In this document: positions 47,574-56,380 of the stretch, in pieces
Numbering within the stretch: the stretch's first letter is position 1
Layout of the letters: each line of letters opens with the position of its first letter
From: Bacteroidales bacterium
GTDB taxonomy: Bacteria; Bacteroidota; Bacteroidia; Bacteroidales; F082
Assembly (NCBI GenBank): GCA_017553625.1
Contig: JAFZKP010000035.1
Location: 1 to 64,000, forward strand
DNA length: 64,000 nt
Direction: 5' to 3'
Translations under genes and position numbers: made by a program
Notes under the pieces: model-generated
What the model saw: the letters and a program-made list of their open reading frames with translations, nothing else
Databases searched by the model: none
What the model was told of the DNA's origin: nothing

Positions 47574-49280
47574 TTAAAAATCGTAATATTTTCTGTCCAA
47601 ACTGCACCTGATGCCAAAACTGAACACAAAATCATTTTGGTTGTCAAGACCTTGTGCCTTGAAGCTGCGATGAGTCACCTCAGCAAAAACATTCATGTTG
47701 TAAGCCGGATTCACCAGATACGACACAATGACATCATTCATCATCACCGTGGTTTTTCTTCCCGTAAGGAGATAATGACCGTCATGTGTATTGATGCCGT
47801 GTTCATCCCAATCCAAAGGAATTGCAGTAGTGTAATCATTATAGACATTATGACCATAATTAGCCCAGACGTTATTCTCCACGTCCCAGTCGTCGCCATA
47901 TTGTCCATAATTCAGTTTATACTGGAAATACCAACGTTTCCAGTTATATTGGGCGCGTGCCACCATCTCCCAAAGGTTACCGCCCCAAGGATGTGCCAAA
48001 GGCTCGTTGTAATGAGCGTAATTGTCTTCTCCCACTGTGTTTTCAGTGCCTTGCGGAGTATGCGAATACATATACGGTCTCACGATATTGCCTTCCAACT
48101 GCAAAAACAGGTTCTTCACACCAAAACAATCGTAGCTTTTCACACCAAGCTGATACGACTGCTTGTTTCCTGTATAACCTTTAAATGCTATGAATCTCTT
48201 GAACGTCATCTCATCAAGGACAAACTGTCCGTAAATTGTTGTGTGCTTACCAATAATGTAACTCGCGTTCAAACCGATAAGGGCGTTGTCAGGTGACTTT
48301 CCCGCATAATATTCTGCAGAGCGCAAGAAAATTATCGGGTTAATATATTGAAAATCAAAGCCTCTTTTCATATCAATGGTCGTCACCGTCGAATCTGCCG
48401 CCATAACCTGCTGATGAGTCTGAGCCGATGCCACCACAGCGTCGAAGAATCCTATGTTGAAGCGTTTTGTCACAGCAAAATCCAGATAATGTATCACCGC
48501 CCATTTGCGCGCGTAAGTATTGTCTGCCAAAACTGTATTTCTGTCGGTCATCTGAGCATACAAACAGGTGTACTGAATTCGCCAGAAATCAGCAGTCGCC
48601 TTAAAATACGGGTAATTCGAGGCGTTGTCAGAAAGCATCATCGAGCGATAGCCGTCACCAATGAAATTTTTGCCGTAACCCAAAGTCATGTCGAGCCAAT
48701 ATGCCGGACGATATGCCAGATATGCCGCTGCGTTGGTGAAATCCCTGCCTTTTTTCTTGAATTTATTGGCAAATCCCTGACCCGGAACGATATGATACGT
48801 ATCACAATAAGCGTCAACGTATTCAGGAAAAACAGCCTGATTCTCGCGGGCAGCAGCATAAAAAGCGAAGTTTTTACCCAAAGTTCCTTTGATTTCCGCG
48901 CCTCGAGTGTTCACCCAAGTGGTTCGATGACCGTCAGAACCGACCTGAAAGTCTATGTAAGGATTGATAGCAACATAATAATCATCGTTCTTAATCCTGA
49001 TGAAGTCGTCGTTCAAGATTGAATTCAAGATATAATTCGAAAATCTTCCCTTTTTATTGATTTTAATCCTATAAAACTCGTTGACACTGTCGAGATTGAT
49101 GATAACCTTAAACTTCGACTCGACCCAGCCTCGCATCGCAGTGTGAAACAGATAATCGGAGCTGTATGCCGCCGTCTGAATCTCCATCTCATAATCGTCG
49201 TTCAACGGAATCTGCAACTCCTGAGCTCGCGCACATAAAGCCGCCAGCATCAAAGCAACAATAACCAAATACTTTTTCAT
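47574..49280 (-). CDS. Outer membrane Wzi/RemB-like capsule assembly barrel
   Basis: The 568-residue protein has a signal peptide (KKYLVIVALMLAALCARAQ). A beta-barrel follows with motifs of the Wzi/RemB group (LDMTLGYGKNFIGDGYRSM, LSDNASNYPYFK, FWRIQYTCLYAQM). Wzi anchors capsule at the cell surface, and RemB is a related gliding-associated surface protein in Flavobacteria. In a locus with Wzx, an O-antigen ligase/polymerase and initiating transferases, a role in attaching or exporting the polysaccharide is likely. It is 43 bp after the ligase and 3 bp before the guanylyltransferase gene. Confidence 0.85.
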   Translation of the reverse strand: MKKYLVIVALMLAALCARAQELQIPLNDDYEMEIQTAAYSSDYLFHTAMRGWVESKFKVIINLDSVNEFYRIKINKKGRFSNYILNSILNDDFIRIKNDDYYVAINPYIDFQVGSDGHRTTWVNTRGAEIKGTLGKNFAFYAAARENQAVFPEYVDAYCDTYHIVPGQGFANKFKKKGRDFTNAAAYLAYRPAYWLDMTLGYGKNFIGDGYRSMMLSDNASNYPYFKATADFWRIQYTCLYAQMTDRNTVLADNTYARKWAVIHYLDFAVTKRFNIGFFDAVVASAQTHQQVMAADSTVTTIDMKRGFDFQYINPIIFLRSAEYYAGKSPDNALIGLNASYIIGKHTTIYGQFVLDEMTFKRFIAFKGYTGNKQSYQLGVKSYDCFGVKNLFLQLEGNIVRPYMYSHTPQGTENTVGEDNYAHYNEPLAHPWGGNLWEMVARAQYNWKRWYFQYKLNYGQYGDDWDVENNVWANYGHNVYNDYTTAIPLDWDEHGINTHDGHYLLTGRKTTVMMNDVIVSYLVNPAYNMNVFAEVTHRSFKAQGLDNQNDFVFSFGIRCSLDRKYYDF

Positions 49281-49323
49281 ATCAAAAACTTTTAAATTCT
49301 AAACCTGTCAACTACTCTAAACT

Positions 49324-50754
49324 CTAAGCTTTCAACTCTAAACTGTTATTAGGTCGAAATGACATGTAAAACAATAATGCATTGAAGAAGCAGAAGAAGA
49401 TTATTCCCAACTGCACCTCAAAAATCGACTCGAACAACGCGTTGAAGCCTATCATCAGCAAAAACGAGAAATACAACATGTCAAATCTCTTCAATTTTAT
49501 CCAAAGCACCAACGGAATCACAAAATACGCAAGCAAAAGCAGCAATCCGATGATTCCGACGCTTATTATCGTATCAAAAAACATGTTATGTGCATTTATC
49601 TCTTTGTCGATTGCAAATCTTATAAATTGATATTCAACAAGATACGCCGAGATAATCTCGGGATCGACACCAAGTTTCACAGCTTTTGCCATCATATCGT
49701 TGCGCATCTTCTCATCAGGCTCATAGTAATAATCGTTGATAACTTCATCGATTTCAGCCGCCATCTTCGGGGTGATTATCTCAACGATTTTGTCTTTGTA
49801 CTTACGATAAGCCGCTTGAGTTGCATCGGTTCTGTCGCCTGTTCCGACACCAAAAAGCCAGCTTTCCTCCAAGACGGATTTGTATCCTTTAAACTGCACC
49901 AGACGATGGTCGGAAGAGTGTTCTGACTTGATATTACTGACAGTTTCCGTGATTCTTGAAACGCTGGAAGGAAAAGCCAGACATGCCCCGACGACAGCTA
50001 TCACGAAGACACCACCCATTATCAAGCCCATTTTCTTCTTTTTCATGATGAAAGTAAGGCTGATCCATTGCAAGACAAACAGCAAAACCATCCAAATCAA
50101 GCCGGCACGCGACCTCACCAAAATGATGAAAACAACAAGGATAATATACGCTATTATGCTGATTACCTTAATTTTACGATTCTTATTTTCAAAAATCTCC
50201 ATGAAACAAAACATCAAGCCAAGGCTGGCGTACATCGAAAGATAACTATGATGCACATAATAAAGCTTCATCAAACTCTGGTCGAAGAACCTTGAAGTCG
50301 TAGCGCCATTGAAAATAACATCATAAATGGCATAAAACAGATTCATGAAGAAAAACATGATACAGCCCGCAACAAGAGAAAATCCTATGGCTTTCAGTCT
50401 TTCTTTGTTCATATACGACATGTCAGAGAAGATGAAAATCATCGGGAAAATCAGGAAGCCGAGTTTCTTGCTGACCTGCGCCCATCCCACCGACTGGTTC
50501 TCCGAATAAATCATCCCGACAAGATATATGACCCATGTCAAGGCAAAAATGATATAAGCCCATTTGAATTTCAGCTGTTCTTTGTTAAGACTGAATTTCT
50601 GGTCAAAAATGACTTTAAAAACAACGCAAACGAGCAACGCCACCTCGCCACACTGCGCCGCAAACCAGTGAAACGGTATCACAAAAGCCAGAACCATCAT
50701 TATCAAGAGTTCAGCTTTCTGAAAAGGTCGCAAACCTTTGAAAATATTTTTCAT
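49324..50754 (-). CDS. O-antigen ligase/Wzy polymerase-like membrane protein
   Basis: The 476-residue protein has 10-12 hydrophobic helices and a large periplasmic loop between about residues 280 and 380. The loop contains HRLVQFKGYKSVLEESWLFG and is followed by AHNMFFDTIISVGIIGLL, the pattern of the O-antigen ligase (PF04932) family. Members either polymerise repeat units (Wzy) or ligate the glycan to its acceptor (WaaL, PglL); sequence alone does not decide. As the only such protein in a locus with Wzx, it is the likely polymerase. An intrinsic terminator separates it from the acyltransferase gene upstream. Confidence 0.88.
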   Translation of the reverse strand: MKNIFKGLRPFQKAELLIMMVLAFVIPFHWFAAQCGEVALLVCVVFKVIFDQKFSLNKEQLKFKWAYIIFALTWVIYLVGMIYSENQSVGWAQVSKKLGFLIFPMIFIFSDMSYMNKERLKAIGFSLVAGCIMFFFMNLFYAIYDVIFNGATTSRFFDQSLMKLYYVHHSYLSMYASLGLMFCFMEIFENKNRKIKVISIIAYIILVVFIILVRSRAGLIWMVLLFVLQWISLTFIMKKKKMGLIMGGVFVIAVVGACLAFPSSVSRITETVSNIKSEHSSDHRLVQFKGYKSVLEESWLFGVGTGDRTDATQAAYRKYKDKIVEIITPKMAAEIDEVINDYYYEPDEKMRNDMMAKAVKLGVDPEIISAYLVEYQFIRFAIDKEINAHNMFFDTIISVGIIGLLLLLAYFVIPLVLWIKLKRFDMLYFSFLLMIGFNALFESIFEVQLGIIFFCFFNALLFYMSFRPNNSLELKA

Positions 50755-50832
50755 TTTTAAATTATTGACTATTAAACAATTACAAGACCTTTTTACACAG
50801 CTTCGCCACTTGGGTCACAGATGCGAACCAAC

Positions 50833-50879
50833 AAAAAAAGCCTTATTTTTATTAATCGACAAAAATAAGACTTTTTTTT
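50833..50879 (-). terminator. Two-way intrinsic terminator after the acyltransferase
   Basis: Arms 50833-50850 and 50861-50878 pair with one mismatch (AAAAAAAG and CTTATTTTT segments), with runs of T or A on both outer sides. On the minus strand it is 14 nt after the acyltransferase stop. The rest of 50755-50892 shows no clear promoter. Confidence 0.8.
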
Positions 50880-50892
50880 AAATAAATATAAA

Positions 50893-52176
50893 TTAATTGA
50901 ACAAATCCAACTCCTTGAATTCTCTTCTCAGATTCTTGTTGAAAACCCAGCGCAAATCGGACGTCCAGAGTCGGACGTACTCGCTGTAGTCGAAATAAAA
51001 GACATAGCTGTAATACAGGAAAATCGAGCCCAGCGCCGCGTATTCCCAAGGCACGAGACAGAACAGCAGCGTCACGCCCGTCGCCATGATAAGCGGATGC
51101 AAAATAAGCTCTACGCACACGTTAACAGTGTTGCGGAAAGCCTTGTCTTTCAAGTTTTTAAGTATAAACCACGCTGTAATCCATATCGGACTCGACACGG
51201 CGGCGGCAGCCACGAAAACCGGCAACCCGAGAAGCACCAAAAACGTCTTCCAAAGCGTCCTCCAGAACGGGACACGCATCGCCACAGAACTGACAGATAT
51301 GCCCTGCTCCTTCCTGTGTTTTGTGAATTCCATGACTTTTTGAAAAATCTCTTTCGATTTTTCAGGCTCTTTCTCCTTGAACTTCAAAATATTAGAGATG
51401 AAACGCCTGTTTCTCTCAAGTTGTTTTTTCTGTGTTATCGGCAGTCGTCCCGATTTTATCTTTGTCATCTCCCAGATGGCGTCATAATCTTCATTATCAG
51501 GCACAAACGAGATAAGTTCCGACATCCTTTGCGTGAGAATCGCCTTCAATTCATTGATAATCACAGCTTCGTTCTCGCCTTCGTGTTCCTTCACAAATTC
51601 CGTCACATTGATTGGCTTGCCATAGCTCACCAAAATCGTCGAGCGGAAACGGAAATAGTCGCCATATTCCAAGCCAACGGGCACAATATAAACAGGTTTC
51701 TCGTGTCCGAACTGGCGGTTCGCGTCAAGTGCGATGTGGAAAATGCCCTTGCTCAGCTGGCGCAGCGAGTGTTTGGTGCGGTGAGCAGCCTCTGGGAAGA
51801 GGTACAACGGAACCTCGTCATGCATCACGTCGACGGCCTGGTCGATGGTGTCGCCGTTTTTGTCGCGCACCGCCCCGATGCCGTCACGAATCCTGAAAAT
51901 AGGCAGGATTCGCAGCCATTTCAAAACCTTAGCCGTATGTGGATTGCTGAAGATGTCGCCTCTTGCGATGAAAACCTTTTTCTGCCGCGACGTGGCGAGA
52001 AGCACCAGCGCGTCCATCAAGGTGTTGCAGTGGTTTGAGCCGAAGACACATGCCCCGTCAGCAGGGATGTTCTCCCTCCCGATTATCTTAAACCTCCTGA
52101 AACTGCGGTATGTATGAAGATCCACAAAATGCTTCAAAAAAGAATAAAGCTTGTCATCATCCTGAATTTTTCCCAT
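50893..52176 (-). CDS. PlsC-type phospholipid/glycerol acyltransferase
   Basis: The 427-residue protein has the acyltransferase motifs: FGSNHCNTLMDALVLLA with the catalytic His/Asp, then IFRIRDGIGAVRD and YLFPEAAHRTKHSLRQLSKG. C-terminal membrane helices follow (about residues 300-390). Proteins of this size in Bacteroidota are glycerol-3-phosphate or lysophosphatidate acyltransferase-like enzymes of membrane lipid synthesis. The FPEG motif reads FPEA here. It has its own terminator, so it need not belong to the polysaccharide operon. A -7 box (52197-52204) lies about 21 nt upstream. Confidence 0.88.
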   Translation of the reverse strand: MGKIQDDDKLYSFLKHFVDLHTYRSFRRFKIIGRENIPADGACVFGSNHCNTLMDALVLLATSRQKKVFIARGDIFSNPHTAKVLKWLRILPIFRIRDGIGAVRDKNGDTIDQAVDVMHDEVPLYLFPEAAHRTKHSLRQLSKGIFHIALDANRQFGHEKPVYIVPVGLEYGDYFRFRSTILVSYGKPINVTEFVKEHEGENEAVIINELKAILTQRMSELISFVPDNEDYDAIWEMTKIKSGRLPITQKKQLERNRRFISNILKFKEKEPEKSKEIFQKVMEFTKHRKEQGISVSSVAMRVPFWRTLWKTFLVLLGLPVFVAAAAVSSPIWITAWFILKNLKDKAFRNTVNVCVELILHPLIMATGVTLLFCLVPWEYAALGSIFLYYSYVFYFDYSEYVRLWTSDLRWVFNKNLRREFKELDLFN

Positions 52177-52196
52177 AGCTTTTGCTTTTGAAACGA

Positions 52197-52204
52197 CAAA
52201 TTTA
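52197..52204 (-). promoter_or_regulatory. -7 box for the acyltransferase gene
   Basis: The minus strand reads TAAATTTG, a TAnnTTTG match about 21 nt before the ATG at 52176. No clear -33 box. Confidence 0.45.
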
Positions 52205-52235
52205 CGAATTTTTCTTCAAAATGAAAGATTATTTG

Positions 52236-52243
52236 TAATTTTG
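52236..52243 (+). promoter_or_regulatory. -7 box for the FMN-binding gene
   Basis: The plus strand reads TAATTTTG, 34 nt before the ATG at 52278, in a divergent promoter region with the acyltransferase. Confidence 0.5.
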
Positions 52244-52277
52244 CCAGCGAAATTTAAGAAATAACAAACTGAATAAA

Positions 52278-52772
52278 ATGAAAAGCATCAAAATTTTAAA
52301 TTACGTTTTCGTCGTCGCTCTCGGCTTCTTCGCCGTGATGTTCGGCATCGACCGTTTCGGAGGCAAACACGCTGAGCAGCCAGCTGACACCATTCTCTAC
52401 ACAGAAGAATATTGCAAAGATATCGTAGGCTTTAACGATGTCATTCCTTTGGAAATCTATATCGTTGACGGCAAAATCTCATACATCAGCATCCTTCAAA
52501 ACAAAGAGACTCCAGGTTTTTTGAGAAAAGTCACAAATGCCGGTCTCGTTGAGAAATTCTACGGTTTGACACCTAAAGAAGCTGCCAAATTGGAAATCGA
52601 CGCGGTGAGCGGAGCCACTTACAGCTCAAACGCCATCATCAAATCGGTGAAGACCCGCATGGCGATTTACGAAAAGGAAGTCAACCCAAGCCCGTGGACA
52701 TGGCAGCTCTTCGGCATCATCGGATGCGCCGTGGTGCTTTGTGTTTTAAGCATTCTCAAAAGATATAATTAA
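52278..52772 (+). CDS. Membrane-anchored FMN-binding domain protein
   Basis: The 164-residue protein has an N-terminal membrane helix (about 8-24) and an FMN-binding domain. VSGATYSSNAI carries the SGAT-type motif to which flavin transferase attaches FMN in RnfG/NqrC. A second C-terminal helix is at about 140-160. It is likely an extracytoplasmic electron carrier. No Rnf or Nqr partner is near. The stop region overlaps the convergent Omp85-like gene by 17 bp. Confidence 0.87.
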   Translation: MKSIKILNYVFVVALGFFAVMFGIDRFGGKHAEQPADTILYTEEYCKDIVGFNDVIPLEIYIVDGKISYISILQNKETPGFLRKVTNAGLVEKFYGLTPKEAAKLEIDAVSGATYSSNAIIKSVKTRMAIYEKEVNPSPWTWQLFGIIGCAVVLCVLSILKRYN

Positions 52773-54120
52773 ACCCGATATACGCTTTCATCCCTTCGCC
52801 GTCAAGCTTGTTGAGGGCTTTGGCGAATTCTGCTGAGACCACGAAATTCTTGTTCATGATGAGCTTTAAGCCGCATCCGGCAGAGGTGTGGAGACTTTCG
52901 TCTTTACCACTGTAAATCAGGTTGTAATCTATGTCTGATGTCATGTTTTGAAGCTTTTCCATCGCCTCTTTTTGCTCCTCAAGACGGAATGTCTGCGTCA
53001 CCATGCCCATGTCGAACATCGGATTCAATGCCACGCACCAGTTCTGGTTAATGAACTTGAAATTGGTGATACGCCAACGCAACTCAGCATTCAGCCATGC
53101 CACTCCCTGACCAATCACGCTGTTACGGTTGATACCGCGACCGGTAGTAGAACCGCCGTACGCCTCGGTGTAAATCTTCTTATAAAACATGAGATTGGTG
53201 TTCATCATCGCATAGAACGGGATGTCGCCCGCGATGACGTTTTGAGTGCCAATACGATAGCTGAATGTCAGGTGGTCGCCCAAAACAGGAATGTAATGAT
53301 GGAACACACCTGTGAATGTCAGATGGTCGTAACCGTGTTTGTCAATAAAATCTGGAGCTGCCGTGAATGTTGCCTCGAAATAAATACCGCGTGTCGGGTC
53401 GTTTTCGTAGTTTTTCGAATCGTAAACTATGCCAGCTTTAAACTGTGTGACATTGCCACCGCCAACTTCATTGCCACGGATAAGTCCACTTTGGCAATAC
53501 AAGTCATAAAGTGTGTATTGATTCTCATACTTTTTGATACTCAGCTGATTAAAATCGTAATTGTAGAAAGCCAATCCGACTCCATAATATAGATTATTCA
53601 AATTGCCAATCTTTTGTCTCATGCTCACAACCGCACGGAACTGCCGTCTGTCGGTGTAATACAAACCGCTTTCGGCCATTCCTGGTTCAGTGATTTCATA
53701 AGGATTCATTTGAACAGCGGCATCTTTATAGTAAGGTGCTGCATATCCGTTGAAACCGTAAAAATCGAATTTCTTATCGATAAAATATCCGAAATCAGCA
53801 AAGAGGATGCCTTTTGGGATGACGTTGTTCCAATATGAGTAAGAACGAAAAATGCTCGAACCTTTAGTGTATGTCGACACTTCGAAGTTCATCTTGAAGT
53901 TATAATTAGGATATTTCGAGCCGTCACCATAGTTGAATACGTCGAGACAAACTCCGTATTGGAATCCCATATCGCTGTTGAAGCCCACCACAGGCAATGG
54001 TCCGAAGTTCCAGCCTTTTTTGATGATTTCGCCTTTTTCGTTTAAGGTCTTGCCGTTATCCTGAGCTGCCAATCCGAACGTCAGCAACATGAGACATAAT
54101 ACGATAATGCTTTTTTTCAT
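52756..54120 (-). CDS. Omp85/BamA-like outer membrane barrel protein
   Basis: The start at 54120 gives a clean signal peptide (KKSIIVLCLMLLTFGLAAQ); an ATG at 54150 would put ten unrelated residues before it. The mature chain has barrel features of the BamA/TamA surface-antigen family: QFKAGIVYDSKNYENDPTRG, GGSTTGRGINRNSVIG resembling the VRGF-type motif, and terminal MKAYIGFNYIF ending in Phe. No POTRA domains are visible, so it is a short, barrel-only form. Its role (lipid or protein export) is unknown. It overlaps FMN-binding protein gene tail to tail and lies 26 bp after rsmI. Confidence 0.82.
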   Translation of the reverse strand: MKKSIIVLCLMLLTFGLAAQDNGKTLNEKGEIIKKGWNFGPLPVVGFNSDMGFQYGVCLDVFNYGDGSKYPNYNFKMNFEVSTYTKGSSIFRSYSYWNNVIPKGILFADFGYFIDKKFDFYGFNGYAAPYYKDAAVQMNPYEITEPGMAESGLYYTDRRQFRAVVSMRQKIGNLNNLYYGVGLAFYNYDFNQLSIKKYENQYTLYDLYCQSGLIRGNEVGGGNVTQFKAGIVYDSKNYENDPTRGIYFEATFTAAPDFIDKHGYDHLTFTGVFHHYIPVLGDHLTFSYRIGTQNVIAGDIPFYAMMNTNLMFYKKIYTEAYGGSTTGRGINRNSVIGQGVAWLNAELRWRITNFKFINQNWCVALNPMFDMGMVTQTFRLEEQKEAMEKLQNMTSDIDYNLIYSGKDESLHTSAGCGLKLIMNKNFVVSAEFAKALNKLDGEGMKAYIGFNYIF

Positions 54121-54146
54121 GGTTTTCTTATTTAATGAGTCTGTTG

Positions 54147-54833
54147 TCATTCAAAACATACTGAGGAAACTCCTTCCAAAACTATTACTATTTCTCCTTT
54201 GACTTCTTTTTGTTTGAAGTATTTTATCACTTCCTCGAGAGTTCCGCGCACGTTTTCTTCATGAATCTTCGTCAGTTCACGCGCCACCGACACTCTGCGG
54301 TCAGGACCTGCCGCTTCTGCAAGCTGTTCAAGCGTCTTCACAAGTCTGAACGGCGATTCATAAAGAATCGTAGTGTATTCGTTTTCAACAACTTGCTTTA
54401 TCTTCGTCTGACGGCCTTTTTTATGAGGCAGAAACCCTTCGAAGATGAAATGGTCGGCAGCGAGACCTGAGTTCACCAACGCCGGCACGAAGGCGGTGGC
54501 GCCCGGAAGACACTCTACTTCCACGCCGCGTTTTATGCATTCGCGCACGAGCATGAAACCCGGGTCGGAAATCGCCGGAGTGCCGGCATCCGTCACTAAA
54601 GCCATGCGCTCGCCGTTGGCGATACGTTCCGCAATACGTTCCACAACGACGTGCTCGTTGTTAAGGTGAAACGCCTGCATCGGCTTGCTTATCTCATAGT
54701 GTTTCAATAAGTTACCGCTTGTGCGAGTGTCCTCGGCAAGTATCACGTCGACTTCCTCGCGCAAGACACGCAACGCCCTCAAAGTGATGTCCTCGAGGTT
54801 GCCAATCGGTGTGGGGACTAAAAACAATTTCAT
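54147..54833 (-). CDS. rsmI: 16S rRNA (cytidine-1402-2'-O)-methyltransferase RsmI
   Basis: The 228-residue tetrapyrrole-methylase-fold enzyme has FLVPTPIGNLEDITLRAL at the start, ILAEDTRTSGNLLKHY, LVTDAGTPAISDPG and LPGATAFVPALVNSGL. These are all RsmI signatures. It uses S-adenosylmethionine to methylate C1402 in the ribosomal decoding centre. The length is slightly short, lacking the C-terminal extension of the E. coli enzyme. The start overlaps the upstream acidic protein gene by 4 bp (ATGA). Confidence 0.95.
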   Translation of the reverse strand: MKLFLVPTPIGNLEDITLRALRVLREEVDVILAEDTRTSGNLLKHYEISKPMQAFHLNNEHVVVERIAERIANGERMALVTDAGTPAISDPGFMLVRECIKRGVEVECLPGATAFVPALVNSGLAADHFIFEGFLPHKKGRQTKIKQVVENEYTTILYESPFRLVKTLEQLAEAAGPDRRVSVARELTKIHEENVRGTLEEVIKYFKQKEVKGEIVIVLEGVSSVCFE

Positions 54834-55633
54834 ATAAACCTTCTTTCCACGAGGTCATTGAGCATGGTGTAAGCCTGCGACTCAGTATCCCATTGAAGCT
54901 CAATCTGAAGCTCGCTCATGTAAATCTTAGCGCCCGACAATGTCGGAAACTCGTTGAGCGCCTCTATTGATTTGTTGTATCTCTCAAAAGAACCTTTAAA
55001 CAAATCATTGATAATCATCATCTTATCATTGATACCGAGAGCCGCGCGAATATCGGAGACATGTGTTCTGTGCAGGCGTGCAGCGAGGCTGTTGTCCTCT
55101 TCGACAGGTTTTTTCTCCTCTTGCGGCGCGACAATCATAGGGCTGTCCTCGTAGTCGTCTTCATTAATCGGCTCGATATGGAAGGTCTCATCTTCTTCAT
55201 CTTCCCAGTCCTCATCGTCAATTTCCTCTTCTTCGGACAAAACAGGTTCTTCATCAGGTAAAACCTGTTTATCATCAGGCTCATCGTGTTCTTCAACTGG
55301 CAAAACATCTTCATTAACAGGCAAAACAGGATTTGCCACAACATTTTCCGGAGTCTCTATTTCGAGTTCCACATCGTGTTTTATAATCTCACCACCTTCA
55401 TTGATTTCTTTTTCAAAAGAATCTGTTTTATCAGAATTTAAAAAATCCTTATCCACTTGATAATCACAGAGTAAGTCATACAAATCGCGGGTACGTTCCA
55501 TCATCACGTCGAGGTCGAGACGGCTCATCTCACGGTCGTTGCGATACATATAATCCACTTGCACCATCATGCGGCCCAGCTGGTGTTTCAGCTCAAGCAC
55601 GATATTTTTTTCATCATTTTTTTGTGTTTCCAT
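54830..55633 (-). CDS. Conserved acidic protein of unknown function
   Basis: The 267-residue protein has no membrane segment. It has an N-terminal helical part ([18 protein letters not shown]), a long very acidic low-complexity middle (about residues 90-165, rich in Glu, Asp and Pro) and a conserved C-terminal domain. That domain contains [38 protein letters not shown] and [13 protein letters not shown]. The same C-terminal pattern next to rsmI and tdk occurs in many Bacteroidales as I remember it, but I know no function. It is translationally coupled to rsmI. The promoter at 55660-55667 overlaps that of tdk on the other strand. Confidence 0.75.
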   Translation of the reverse strand: METQKNDEKNIVLELKHQLGRMMVQVDYMYRNDREMSRLDLDVMMERTRDLYDLLCDYQVDKDFLNSDKTDSFEKEINEGGEIIKHDVELEIETPENVVANPVLPVNEDVLPVEEHDEPDDKQVLPDEEPVLSEEEEIDDEDWEDEEDETFHIEPINEDDYEDSPMIVAPQEEKKPVEEDNSLAARLHRTHVSDIRAALGINDKMMIINDLFKGSFERYNKSIEALNEFPTLSGAKIYMSELQIELQWDTESQAYTMLNDLVERRFI

Positions 55634-55645
55634 GATAAAATTCTT

Positions 55646-55653
55646 TACTTTTG
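55646..55653 (+). promoter_or_regulatory. Promoter of tdk
   Basis: The plus strand has TACTTTTG (55646-55653) with TTTG 21 nt upstream (55621-55624), 37 nt before the ATG at 55691. Confidence 0.6.
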
Positions 55654-55659
55654 TAGCAA

Positions 55660-55667
55660 CAAAATTA
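55660..55667 (-). promoter_or_regulatory. -7 box for the acidic protein gene
   Basis: The minus strand reads TAATTTTG, 26 nt before the ATG at 55633. It lies only six bases from the opposing tdk box, so the two promoters probably compete. Confidence 0.5.
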
Positions 55668-55690
55668 TAAAAAAATTAAATACGTCGGAT

Positions 55691-56284
55691 ATGTTTCTCG
55701 AAAAAGATTCTCATAATAAGTCACAAGGATGGATTGAGGTGGTGTGCGGCTCAATGTTTTCTGGCAAAACCGAAGAATTGATACGTCGTTTGAACCGTGC
55801 CAGAATCGCCAAATTAAGAGTCGAGATCTTCAAGCCTGGAATCGACACGAGATACAGCGAGGAGGACGTGGTTTCGCACAACGCCAACGCCTTGCATTCC
55901 ACCCCCGTTGAAAACGCGCAGCAGATTTTGTTTTACGCCAACGAATGCGACGTAATAGGCATCGACGAGGCGCAGTTTTTCGGGAACGAACTCATTGATG
56001 TCTGCCAACAGCTTGCAAATCAAGGTATTAGGGTTATCATTGCAGGTCTCGACATGGACTTCCTTGGCAAGCCATTCGGTCCGATGCCGCAACTCATGGC
56101 GATAGCGGAAGACGTCACCAAAGTTCACGCGATATGTATGCGATGCGGAAGCTTGGCACAATACTCGCACCGTACCATCGCCGGCGACAAACTCGTGGTT
56201 TTAGGCGAGACCGAAAGCTACGAACCCCTCTGCCGCGAATGCTACAACAAAGCAATGGCGGAAAAGCAACAACAGCAACAATAA
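55691..56284 (+). CDS. tdk: Thymidine kinase
   Basis: The 197-residue enzyme has the P-loop [26 protein letters not shown], the TK1-type lasso region and a zinc site (CMRC and CREC). It phosphorylates thymidine to dTMP for salvage. An in-frame ATG at 55559 would add 44 residues reaching back into the acidic protein gene. The ATG at 55691 fits the TK1 N-terminus and the promoter position. The tail ends in a run of glutamines. Confidence 0.96.
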   Translation: MFLEKDSHNKSQGWIEVVCGSMFSGKTEELIRRLNRARIAKLRVEIFKPGIDTRYSEEDVVSHNANALHSTPVENAQQILFYANECDVIGIDEAQFFGNELIDVCQQLANQGIRVIIAGLDMDFLGKPFGPMPQLMAIAEDVTKVHAICMRCGSLAQYSHRTIAGDKLVVLGETESYEPLCRECYNKAMAEKQQQQQ

Positions 56285-56330
56285 AAAAGGCAATTTTTCG
56301 TAAAATATTATAAAAATAAGGTTTTAGGAA

Positions 56331-56361
56331 TTGACTGACATTTTCTGAAACTGTATTTTTG
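56331..56361 (+). promoter_or_regulatory. Promoter of the alpha-2-macroglobulin gene
   Basis: TTG (56331-56333), 20 nt, then TATTTTTG (56354-56361) fit the Bacteroidota consensus, 19 nt before the ATG at 56381. Confidence 0.65.
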
Positions 56362-56380
56362 TGATTTAAAATTAAATCTC

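Noticed and set aside
51097..52038. 313-codon plus-strand frame opposite the acyltransferase
   Set aside because: No recognisable domain, and the minus-strand acyltransferase has intact motifs throughout.
55559..55690. N-terminal extension of thymidine kinase from the ATG at 55559
   Set aside because: It would overlap the divergent acidic protein gene and the promoter boxes; the TK1 fold begins just after the ATG at 55691.
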